This document shows positions 1-6,981 of a DNA stretch of 22,025 nt, one piece after another. This stretch comes from an uncultured Muribaculaceae bacterium. Lineage in GTDB: Bacteria > Bacteroidota > Bacteroidia > Bacteroidales > Muribaculaceae. The notes below the pieces were generated by a model, which did no database searches, was not told the DNA's origin, and saw nothing but the letters and a program-made list of their open reading frames with translations. The first letter of the stretch is position 1, and every line of letters starts with the position of its first letter. The stretch lies in contig CAJTZQ010000064.1 in assembly GCA_910583795.1 (NCBI GenBank), positions 1-22,025 of the forward strand, given 5' to 3'. The translations under genes and the position numbers were made by a program.

Positions 1-25
1 CAACGGACTGCTGATACAAAATGTG

Positions 26-1021
26 TCAACGAGGTCCTGAGCCACGGCAACTAATTACTAATTGGTAATAGATAATTTTCCAGGCTCCTCTTCCTCCACG
101 TGCCGTGTATTTGAAAAGCAACTTGAAGAGAATTTTCTGTAAAACCGTCAGGTCATATTCTTTTAATACTTTTTCCATCAGACCGGATGCAAGATCCGGT
201 CTGTTTTCTTTTTGATAATGTGCAGCGAGTATCATCTCCCGGTAAGCGATGATTTTAAGCAGATAATCTTTCTGCCGGCAATCGGATTGATCTATCTCCT
301 TTCTGATTTTAGCCAGCGACTTTTCCCAAAGTCCCTCCTTTGAAGAGAAATCTCTTCCTGTGATGGATTCATCTTGCTGATATATATCCACAAGCACCTC
401 AGAAATGTCGGAAATAAGTCCGGGAATGGATTCATATCCTGATTTATCACCAATCTTCAATAATAACCTCATCCCCAGTTCAAGATCGTTCCAGCATAGT
501 AGAGAGATGTCCCATCCTCCCACTGAGCGGAACAGTTCTGTCGGTGCCATATATCCGTGGGTGCGCAGAAGCGAATGAATCAGGTGGCATTCAATAGCTC
601 TTTCCGGATAGAACGGAGGTATTCTCACCGTCCCGTCAGGCTTATGTATCTCGCATTTCCAGCATACTATCGATATAGCCGGATTTTCCCGGAACGCAGC
701 GATCCCTCTTTCAATCAGTTCCGGTCGCATGGCGTCGTCCGAATCAAAAAAGAGGGTAAAATCACCGGTGGCAAGAGTCAGACCCTTGTTTCTTGCAAGA
801 CATACCCCCTTTTGATGTTCCTCTATAATTTTTATGGAAAAATCCGGGGCGACGTGGCGTGATCCCCATTCCGAGGCAAATTCTAATGAGCCGTCGGTAG
901 ATCCGTTGTCAACAACAATCAGTTCTATCGGACGGTATGTCTGCGCAGCTATGCTGTCGAGGCATCTCCCCAACAGATTTCTGCGGTTATAGACCGGAAC
1001 TATGATGCTGACTTTCTCCAT
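26..1021 (-). CDS. Family 2 glycosyltransferase (GT-A fold)
   Basis: Predicted cytosolic or membrane-associated glycosyltransferase that moves a sugar from a nucleotide-sugar to a surface polysaccharide or glycan acceptor. The protein has 331 residues. The GT2 start is plain: SIIVPVYNR at residues 5-13, VVDNGSTDGS at 36-45, and the metal-binding acidic motif FFDSDD at 91-96. A WNDLELG stretch near residue 180 is in the usual place for the catalytic base region. The last third is helical and basic, with no clear transmembrane segment. The ATG is the first in frame after the N-terminal beta strand. It is transcribed away from the lipoprotein island, and no partner gene is visible because the window ends 25 bases after the stop. 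The donor and acceptor cannot be told from sequence. Confidence 0.9.
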   Translation of the reverse strand: MEKVSIIVPVYNRRNLLGRCLDSIAAQTYRPIELIVVDNGSTDGSLEFASEWGSRHVAPDFSIKIIEEHQKGVCLARNKGLTLATGDFTLFFDSDDAMRPELIERGIAAFRENPAISIVCWKCEIHKPDGTVRIPPFYPERAIECHLIHSLLRTHGYMAPTELFRSVGGWDISLLCWNDLELGMRLLLKIGDKSGYESIPGLISDISEVLVDIYQQDESITGRDFSSKEGLWEKSLAKIRKEIDQSDCRQKDYLLKIIAYREMILAAHYQKENRPDLASGLMEKVLKEYDLTVLQKILFKLLFKYTARGGRGAWKIIYYQLVISCRGSGPR

Positions 1022-1131
1022 GACATTGCGAATTTAGCAAAAAACAACTGCTTTCCGTCTTAAAAATATTTTTTTATTATCATTTTTCATGTTTTTTCTA
1101 AAAAAATATGTGAATATTAAAAAAATATTTA

Positions 1132-1139
1132 TATATTTG
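1132..1139 (+). promoter_or_regulatory. Possible -7 element TATATTTG
   Basis: TATATTTG fits the Bacteroidetes -7 consensus TAnnTTTG. The -33 side is weak (TATG near 1107-1110 rather than TTTG). It would drive a transcript with a leader of about 175 bases to the 42-codon ORF, ending at the hairpin at 1491-1517. In such AT-rich DNA a chance match is quite possible. Confidence 0.3.
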
Positions 1140-1322
1140 TGAACTATTACAAGGTGAAATTTGTTAACCCTGAAATTGATTAAACTTCCTCCATTTTCAA
1201 GATTCCTTTTTTCTCTTGATTTGATCCCGAAACTTGAAATATTCCCCGGTTAAAAGTTTAAACAACTTCTGTAATACCAGAAAAATTCAGAACCAACAAC
1301 GTTATATTTAATCTAATCTATT

Positions 1323-1451
1323 ATGTCACCTTTTTCATTTTCCCAAAGAATGCCGGATAATGCATCATTCAACGAGAATGAACGCAACAGCAATGTGATG
1401 TCTGAGCCTTCAACAGATTCTGTGGAGCTTCGCTCCGACTATTGGACATGA
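1323..1451 (+). CDS. Possible 42-residue peptide of unknown function
   Basis: An ATG-to-TGA ORF of 42 codons, starting MSPFSFSQRMPDN and ending LRSDYWT. The peptide is hydrophilic and rich in Ser, Asn and acidic residues, with no signal peptide or membrane segment. I do not recognise it. Its only support is position: it lies downstream of a possible promoter element and 39 bases upstream of a convincing terminator, so some short transcript probably ends here. The transcript could equally be a non-coding RNA, with the ORF as chance. No ribosome-binding site is visible, but this is normal in Bacteroidetes. Confidence 0.3.
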   Translation: MSPFSFSQRMPDNASFNENERNSNVMSEPSTDSVELRSDYWT

Positions 1452-1490
1452 ACACTAATTACCCCAACGGGCGCTTAGCAAACGAATTTC

Positions 1491-1526
1491 AAGAGCGGGC
1501 TCACCAAGCCCGCTCTTATTGTTTAT
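1491..1526 (+). terminator. Rho-independent terminator
   Basis: Perfect 11-bp inverted repeat AAGAGCGGGCT / AGCCCGCTCTT (1491-1501 and 1507-1517) with a 5-base loop, followed by a T-rich tail ATTGTTTATT. It is GC-rich in very AT-rich surroundings, so it stands out. Nothing but the small ORF at 1323-1451 lies upstream on this strand. Confidence 0.75.
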
Positions 1527-1708
1527 TAACGATAAAACATAATTATCAGAAATCCAACTACATAAGTATCCCATATAATACACACCTATATAATTCTTAT
1601 TATCAGACAATTAAATCACAAAGTCTAAAATTTGTCAAGGCGACTGTAGTTATAATATTGTAAAACAACAAATTGTAAATTAAAAAAGTCTAACGATTTT
1701 GAGCCATT

Positions 1709-1743
1709 TTTGCCGGTTCTTTAGTGGATTCTCTCTAATTTTG
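1709..1743 (+). promoter_or_regulatory. Promoter of the LRR lipoprotein gene
   Basis: TTTG at 1709-1712, a 23-base spacer, then TAATTTTG at 1736-1743. This fits the Bacteroidetes pattern TTTG / TAnnTTTG, although the spacer is two or three bases longer than the usual 19-21. The predicted transcription start is near 1750, which gives a leader of about 50 bases before the ATG at 1801. Confidence 0.6.
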
Positions 1744-1800
1744 CACTCGGTAAACCACTTACATTCTACAAACTTTTACAATTAACCAATACCTGATTTT

Positions 1801-2781
1801 ATGAAAAACCTTATTGCATTTTTGGTCATTTCAATTTCAGTTGTATGTTTGTTGCAGTCTTGCGGCAACAACGATCAACCGGATTTCAGACCCGCCAAAG
1901 AATACCGCTCCTATAACAGTAACGACAGTGCGGCGTTCTGCGAAATCATGAAAACCGCCTTCGGTCCCAATCTTGATAAAGTTTGCGACTACTACAAGAT
2001 GAAACTCGACAGCATCCCCTCCTGGCCGTCGGGTACGCCTCAATGGCAATGGTTTGACGACATAAAAGAGTATCGTATCACTCAGTTATATATTAACTCA
2101 GCTCCTACCGACCCATTCTCCTTCTATCCGCCGGATGAAGATAACCCAGAGTTTGGTAAACTTTCCGACAGCATTTGGGATCTGGACAGTCTGAGAACCC
2201 TAAGAGTTTATGGAGGCTTGTTTCATGGTGATATCCCATCAAGTAACGGAAAAGGTAAAAAAATGTCTTTCATCAACATAGAACAAACCAATATATCATC
2301 GATTCCTTTGGATATTTTCACTCTTCCTGAACTGGGGTTTCTTGCAGTTAGTAGTAATCATCGTCTAAAAAGACTCCCCAAAGGGTATGAAAGCCTTCCA
2401 CCTGATGACCGAGAGGAACCGGCGGTTTATCTGTTTCAGTATAACGGATTTTCGGGGAAATGCCCGGGCAATCTTACAAGGCAAATGAATTTTGCAGGTA
2501 ACAATTATGATTCTGTAGACTGGTCGGAATGGGAAACCATCGATTTCTCTTCAAAAATTTTGAAAGATCAGATGGGACCATTCTTATATTACAATAAAAT
2601 AAAGGGTACATTCCCTGAAAAATTATTGAATGATACAATTGCAATCTTGTATATAAATACATGTCTTTCACCACAGGATGAAGGATATGGTATATCCGGT
2701 ATACCCTCTCAGGAAGAGATAATCAAAATGAGAACGGATTTCAAGAAAAATCATCCGGAATTTAGAGATCATCTTTTGTAA
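1801..2781 (+). CDS. Leucine-rich-repeat lipoprotein
   Basis: A 326-residue lipoprotein precursor. Residues 1-20 are a hydrophobic signal ending LLQS, with lipidated Cys21 followed by GNNDQPD. From about residue 115 there are degenerate leucine-rich repeats: LSDSIWDLDSLRTLRVYGG, then INIEQTNISSIPLDIFTLPELG and SNHRLKRLPKGYESLP. The later GKCPGNL and IKGTFPEKLL resemble the spacing of plant-type LRRs. Such repeats usually bind proteins or glycans, so a surface adhesin or recognition role is likely, but the ligand is unknown. The repeats are few and irregular. The gene has its own promoter and sits 47 bases before the broken lipoprotein gene, probably in one transcript with it. Confidence 0.75.
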   Translation: MKNLIAFLVISISVVCLLQSCGNNDQPDFRPAKEYRSYNSNDSAAFCEIMKTAFGPNLDKVCDYYKMKLDSIPSWPSGTPQWQWFDDIKEYRITQLYINSAPTDPFSFYPPDEDNPEFGKLSDSIWDLDSLRTLRVYGGLFHGDIPSSNGKGKKMSFINIEQTNISSIPLDIFTLPELGFLAVSSNHRLKRLPKGYESLPPDDREEPAVYLFQYNGFSGKCPGNLTRQMNFAGNNYDSVDWSEWETIDFSSKILKDQMGPFLYYNKIKGTFPEKLLNDTIAILYINTCLSPQDEGYGISGIPSQEEIIKMRTDFKKNHPEFRDHLL

Positions 2782-2828
2782 TTTATATTTCTGTTAATAA
2801 ATATTTTACATAACCAAAACATATTGAC

Positions 2829-4707
2829 ATGAACAAACGATTTATTATTCCTGCGATAAGTGCTTTGGCTCTTATCCCGACTGCATGTTCGGACGAAATC
2901 CCGGATTCTTCTCTTCAAAATAATAAGAGAAGTAATGAGGTAAATAATGATGTTCCTGCAACGCGGGCTCAAACTTCATACTCAGACTTATCAAATAATT
3001 GGGAAAATATGGAAAAGGTAGTGAGTCTTTCGGGAAAGGAATATCAATTACCATGGAGTACCTCTACTTCATTTTTTTTCAAATGATTATCTCCAAGATA
3101 TGAAAAAGGAGGATGGTTGGGTAATGCTTAAACATTCGTATGGTGAAGTCCATTATGAAAACAGCTATGCCAATTATATAGCCTTGTATAATCAGGCATC
3201 CGGAGACTTAAAAATTTATATTGAACCTGACCGTGACATACAGCCCTCGACCCATAACATGGCGACATGGTCTGTATATTGTAACAATCCCCAGGGTTGG
3301 TTCAATAGCCTAAATGAAATTTCGTTGCCGTCTTCATATCAATTCAAGAATTCATTCAAATGGGAAACATCGGTGATTCCCAACGACAATGCCTCTTATC
3401 TTGTTAATGGATGAAATGTAATCACTATTCCATGCTTGGCGTACGATCCCAATGCTGGTGTAGATAATAGTATCGAGATACAATCATATGGTTATACCAT
3501 AAGTTTAGTTGAACTTCTTGGAGAGACTAATGGAGAGGCGAACGGAAAGATTATATCCAAGGGAACAAAAAATCCGACAACAGGCTTACAATCTTCCATA
3601 GCCTCTTATACAGGAGATGCTGCCAAGAAATGGGCCGGAGATGTATTGGGAGTAAAAGAAAATAGCGGCACAAAAAGTATTACCGGTTTAGTGGCTGTGG
3701 GAGTTGGAGCGCTGGTTAAGGCTGGTGTTGGAAAAATCCTTAACAGTTTCTTTGGTAAGTTTTCAAAACCAACCTATTCGGAGCAGAACGTAAGGTTGAG
3801 CCTTCAAGCAACAACTTCAACAAAAGGTAAATTTACAACTGCGATGCCGACAAAGTTCCCCGCCTTGGAATTCAAAATCGGGAAGAATATTACCGGTATA
3901 GAACTTGGTGCATGGAATCTCAGGGAAAACCCTATTATCTATATGCATCCTGTGGGAGTAATCAACAACAGTTTTAATGGGATTCAGACAGACGAGGCGC
4001 AGTATCGTTTCACAGCATCGGGTAAATCGAAAGTCGATCTGGTTATCAACCCACAACTATTGCCACATATTATCTCTTATGAAGTGGAATGTGTGCCTGT
4101 ATCGTACTCTCCTAAAGGGAATGATGCCGGCAAACTTCCTCAAATTCCTGTCTCGGATTATAATTACACTGATTTCGGTTCGTTGGGTGCTGAGGAAAGT
4201 GTTTCTTCTTATAACCCGTCAGCTCCCGCTAATTCTACAATATACACAGGTGAGGATTTCTCTATCTCAGACAACAAGGCACAAGGACTTTCAACTTTCT
4301 GGAACTTTTGGCGAAAATATGGCAAATACAGCTCTCAGATGCCAATGTATAAATATGTATATGCCCCTAATAACACTGATCTCTGTCGTGGAGGCGCTAT
4401 CAAAGTCGGCTGCAAATATAATTTTGCAAAGGTGATGGTGACAATGGTCACTGAATTTGAAGGGAAAAGGGACACTATCGTTACATCGAGAACCTATAAG
4501 CCACGTTTTGAGTGGGATCCGGACCAAGTTAACAAATATAAGGGAACAAGCATGTCTTCTTTGCAGGGATATGCAAGTAGTGATCCTGTCCTCAGTTCTA
4601 TCGACAATGGTTATTACAGTAAATTGCAAAGGGAAAGTTCTCCATATAACGTTGTCAGGAATGATTCCGTTGCGATAAAAGAAGAAATAACAATCGTTAA
4701 AGAATAA
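2829..4707 (+). pseudogene. Large surface lipoprotein gene broken by a frameshift and an in-frame TGA
   Basis: Three consecutive reading segments belong to one ancestral protein. Segment 1 (2829-3086) has a lipoprotein signal, LIPTAC with Cys20, followed by SDE, an acidic surface-export-like signal. It leaves frame at a run of eight T (3072-3079). Removing one T joins STSFF to SNDYLQDMKKEDGW and opens the next frame. Segment 2 runs to TGA at 3412-3414 in the context VNG-stop-NVITIP, where TGG (Trp) would restore reading. Segment 3 continues in the same frame to 4707 with no further stop. With both lesions repaired the gene would encode exactly 625 residues. I do not recognise the family with certainty. 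It carries a Gly-rich hydrophobic stretch near 3676-3762 and a beta-rich C-terminal half with W-N-L and Tyr/Pro-rich segments. As written the product would be only an 85-residue lipoprotein. Confidence 0.8.
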
Positions 4708-4744
4708 ATTCTGTTTGTGGGAACTTTATTACAGAATATTTCTT

Positions 4745-4766
4745 ACAAGATGCAATACAATCTTGT
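4745..4766 (+). terminator. Weak hairpin after the broken lipoprotein gene
   Basis: Inverted repeat ACAAGAT / ATCTTGT with an 8-base loop, 38 bases after the stop of the broken gene. The stem is AT-rich and has no T tract, so termination here is only a suggestion. Confidence 0.3.
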
Positions 4767-4784
4767 CTGACATATAAATTAGTT

Positions 4785-4823
4785 TTCATACAGCTATAAT
4801 TGATAATTCAATAGCTGTATGAA
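4785..4823. promoter_or_regulatory. 13-bp perfect inverted repeat upstream of the protease operon
   Basis: TTCATACAGCTAT and its exact complement ATAGCTGTATGAA are separated by 13 bases, and the right arm ends 49 bases before the first gene of the C10 operon. It could be a terminator, but there is no T run after it. It could also be a leader hairpin or an operator for a dimeric regulator. The perfect 13-bp match makes chance unlikely. Confidence 0.5.
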
Positions 4824-4872
4824 GACTAGTTAAAAAACTGATCATTTTGGTATTATTCAATTTTACATTTTT

Positions 4873-5244
4873 ATGAGAAAGTTAAATCTTATTATATCCA
4901 TTGTAATATTGTGCATAGCTTATTTCCAAAATATAGCAGCCTCAAATTCTAACGTTACGATACCTGAAAAAAAATCTGAAAATGGAGCAGATCCTAATAA
5001 TCGTCCGAAGCTTCCTTCACGAAAAGGAATCAGATGTAGCTATTCCAATACCCATATAGAAATGCAATTCCCAGAAGATGTATCAATGATGACGGTGTCC
5101 ATCTACAACGATAATGAGACAATCTGGTATGGGATTCTTACTAAAGAAGAACCGCATACCGATCTTCCGGACATAGTTGGAGAATATTCAATCGAATGTG
5201 TAGCCGACAATGGCAAATCATATTCCTGTATTTTGAATTTTTAA
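4873..5244 (+). CDS. Small secreted DUF3244-like protein, possible C10 protease partner
   Basis: A 123-residue protein with an N-terminal signal sequence (hydrophobic LIISIVILCIAYF, likely cleavage after IAAS near residue 24) and no lipobox. The mature part is a short linker rich in Pro, Lys and Asn, then a beta-rich domain from about residue 52. Its shape matches the Bacteroidetes DUF3244 family: a strand with charged residues, VSIYNDNETIWYG, and a closing GEYSIECVADNGKSYSCILNF. Three mature cysteines (55, 109, 119) are unusual for a secreted 10-kDa domain. It lies 20 bases before the C10 protease gene. C10 proteases of Bacteroides are known to be encoded beside small Spi/staphostatin-like inhibitors, so an inhibitor or chaperone role is a reasonable inference, not shown by the sequence. 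Confidence 0.7.
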   Translation: MRKLNLIISIVILCIAYFQNIAASNSNVTIPEKKSENGADPNNRPKLPSRKGIRCSYSNTHIEMQFPEDVSMMTVSIYNDNETIWYGILTKEEPHTDLPDIVGEYSIECVADNGKSYSCILNF

Positions 5245-5264
5245 TATTTTTAGTTCAAATAGTT

Positions 5265-6392
5265 ATGATAAAAAATTATTTTTTTGCTGTCGTTACAATT
5301 ATTGTCTTGTCTATGACAATTTCCGCATGTAGTGATGATGATTCCGGATTGAATAAAGGAAAAGGATCTGATCCCGTGACGGAACTTGTCCAAAAGTTTC
5401 AATCTTCTGTAAATCCCGGTTCAAGAGCCGGAGGATCTTTCCAAATAAAAAATGTCAGTACTAAATATTATCATATAGAAAATGATACGGTAATAGAAAC
5501 CCTTCCGACAAAAGCGGGATCAGAAGATTTTAGTATCAGTACAGTCAACCTTCAATTTGAAAATTCTGAAGGATATGCTGTTTTGTCAACAGATAAAAAA
5601 TTGAACAGAGTTTTTCAATATACTGAAAAAGGGCAAATTTCCGATTCAGCATCCAATACACCTTTAAAATATATGCTCCAAGGAATTCCATATCATGCTT
5701 CTGAAATAATACAGTCACAGGATATGCCGACACGAGTCGCTGAAGAGTATTTGTTGATTAAACCAATAGTACGCGTACATTGGGGTCAAGGATATCCGTA
5801 TAATTTTATGGCTAATTCTTGTTCTTGTTCTAAATGTCGTCTTGATGGAAATCATAACCCGACTGGATGTGTTGCGACAGCCGTTGCTCAACTTTTTGCT
5901 ACCACAGGAAAATTCAAAGGAACTTTTTATGGGTCAAAAGACCTGGATTTTAAAACCATACCTATTGATTCAGCAAAAATGGAAATATCAGATTATCCTT
6001 TGATCGCTCACTTTTTTCATGAAATAGCATTATGCTGTCAAACTAAATATGGGTGTGGAGGTAGTAGCTCACATTTAAAGGCAGCCTATCATTATCTCAG
6101 AGATATGGGGTATATCTGTGATTTTGGCAAAGGAGAAATTGACCCTCAAAAAGTAATCGGCGAATTACGAAAAGGATATCCCCATTTAATTGGTGGTCAT
6201 AGTATTGATGGGGGTCATGCTTGGCTTATTGATGGAATAACAACTAATGAAGGAGGGTATTTTTATCATTGCAATTGGGGAATCGACGGCGATTATGGGA
6301 GCTGGTGCTACAGTAATAATTTCGGAACCTATGGTGATAATCCATATAATCGCGATATCCAACATGTTTACATTAATGGCATTTCATTTTAA
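5265..6392 (+). CDS. C10-family (streptopain-like) cysteine protease, surface lipoprotein
   Basis: A 375-residue secreted cysteine protease. The ATG at 5265 is preferred over an upstream in-frame ATG at 5196 because it gives a clean lipoprotein signal, MTISAC, with Cys22. The next residues SDDD match the acidic surface-export signal known from Bacteroides lipoproteins, so the enzyme is probably displayed outside the cell. Residues 35-165 look like the C10 propeptide (SEGYAVLSTDKKLNRVFQYT). The catalytic domain has the nucleophile Cys202 in NPTGCVATAVAQ, His318 in GGHAWLIDG and Asn337-Trp338 in YHCNWG, so the active site is complete. Ten cysteines in the catalytic domain, including CSCSKC at 186-191, are odd for this family. 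It is the middle gene of a three-gene operon, 12 bases before the next gene. Confidence 0.92.
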   Translation: MIKNYFFAVVTIIVLSMTISACSDDDSGLNKGKGSDPVTELVQKFQSSVNPGSRAGGSFQIKNVSTKYYHIENDTVIETLPTKAGSEDFSISTVNLQFENSEGYAVLSTDKKLNRVFQYTEKGQISDSASNTPLKYMLQGIPYHASEIIQSQDMPTRVAEEYLLIKPIVRVHWGQGYPYNFMANSCSCSKCRLDGNHNPTGCVATAVAQLFATTGKFKGTFYGSKDLDFKTIPIDSAKMEISDYPLIAHFFHEIALCCQTKYGCGGSSSHLKAAYHYLRDMGYICDFGKGEIDPQKVIGELRKGYPHLIGGHSIDGGHAWLIDGITTNEGGYFYHCNWGIDGDYGSWCYSNNFGTYGDNPYNRDIQHVYINGISF

Positions 6393-6404
6393 AAGCATAC
6401 GATA

Positions 6405-6806
6405 ATGATTAAAAGATTTTTAATATTCATACAATTTTCCATTGTATTTATACTTATGCTCTCAGTATCTTCTTGTGATAGTGACAATGGATTTGATTAT
6501 ATGGGATTTGAACACAGGTATCATTACGAAGATGAAGACACTGTTGTCTCTGCATCTGAACATGAATTTGTACTTTCAATGATCACTGATAAACCAGGTG
6601 ACTATATTCCTGATGACTGGAAAATAGGGACCATTGATTATCTGATCACCGACAAATCAGATCCGCTTTACGGAGATAACCGGAGAGTGTCAAGAAATAA
6701 TTTAAAGAATATAATGTGTCTAAACTCAGGCAAAAATTGGAATGACAGAATATCATCTTACTCGTTCAACATGGGAATTTTTAATACACATTTAAAGGAT
6801 TATTGA
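6405..6806 (+). CDS. Small acidic lipoprotein of the protease operon
   Basis: A 133-residue protein with a lipoprotein signal (FILMLSVSSC, Cys24) followed by DSDN, an acidic context that favours surface display. The mature part is polar and acidic, with aromatic residues (FDYMGFEHRYHYEDEDT), then a segment VVSASEHEFVLSMITDKPGDYIPDDWKIG that may form beta strands. I do not recognise a family. The gene starts 12 bases after the protease stop and ends 31 bases before a good terminator, so it is surely cotranscribed with the protease. A second inhibitor or an accessory surface protein are the obvious possibilities. It has no sign of truncation. Confidence 0.75.
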   Translation: MIKRFLIFIQFSIVFILMLSVSSCDSDNGFDYMGFEHRYHYEDEDTVVSASEHEFVLSMITDKPGDYIPDDWKIGTIDYLITDKSDPLYGDNRRVSRNNLKNIMCLNSGKNWNDRISSYSFNMGIFNTHLKDY

Positions 6807-6837
6807 TCCAATCATGTTTGTCTGACTCACACTTCAG

Positions 6838-6876
6838 AATACCCGGCATTTCGAAACAATGTCGGGTATTTTACAT
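6838..6876 (+). terminator. Rho-independent terminator of the C10 protease operon
   Basis: Stem AATACCCGGCAT / ATGTCGGGTATT (6838-6849 and 6859-6870) has one G-T wobble and a 9-base loop, followed by TTACATTATT. It lies 31 bases after the last gene of the operon. Confidence 0.8.
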
Positions 6877-6914
6877 TATTTCAAATATTGACGTTCCGTT
6901 GCCGTTTATTGATT

Positions 6915-6947
6915 AAGGCTTCAACTACACAAAAGAGTTGAAGCTTT
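6915..6947. promoter_or_regulatory. 12-bp hairpin in the leader of the TPR/HTH gene
   Basis: AAGGCTTCAACT / AGTTGAAGCTTT form a 12-bp stem with one G-T wobble and a 9-base loop, ending 34 bases before the ATG at 6982. No T tract follows on either strand, so it is more like an operator or leader structure than a terminator. A similar unexplained inverted repeat precedes the protease operon. Confidence 0.45.
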
Positions 6948-6981
6948 AAGAACTATAATCTATCACTGAATTATTAATAAT

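Larger units (their letters stand above)
1022..1800. other. AT-rich intergenic region between divergent genes
   Basis: This 779-base gap separates the minus-strand glycosyltransferase from the plus-strand LRR lipoprotein. Bases 1060-1140 are almost pure A/T, with long A and T runs. A TAnnTTTG-like element, a 42-codon ORF and a strong terminator lie in order between 1132 and 1517. From 1518 to 1708 I see only AT-rich sequence with no ORF I would defend. The last 90 bases hold the probable promoter of the lipoprotein gene. Confidence 0.6.

Noticed and set aside
557..862. 101-codon plus-strand ORF
   Set aside because: Antisense shadow of the well-supported glycosyltransferase at 26-1021.
1442..1663. 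73-codon plus-strand ORF
   Set aside because: It runs through the terminator hairpin at 1491-1517 and AT-rich DNA, with no recognisable protein features.
3412..3414. TGA as selenocysteine or recoded tryptophan
   Set aside because: No selenocysteine element seen, TGA ends other genes here, and a separate frameshift already breaks the same gene, so decay is simpler.
5196..5264. Upstream in-frame ATG adding 23 residues to the C10 protease
   Set aside because: It overlaps the end of the previous gene and spoils the signal peptide; the ATG at 5265 gives a standard lipoprotein signal.
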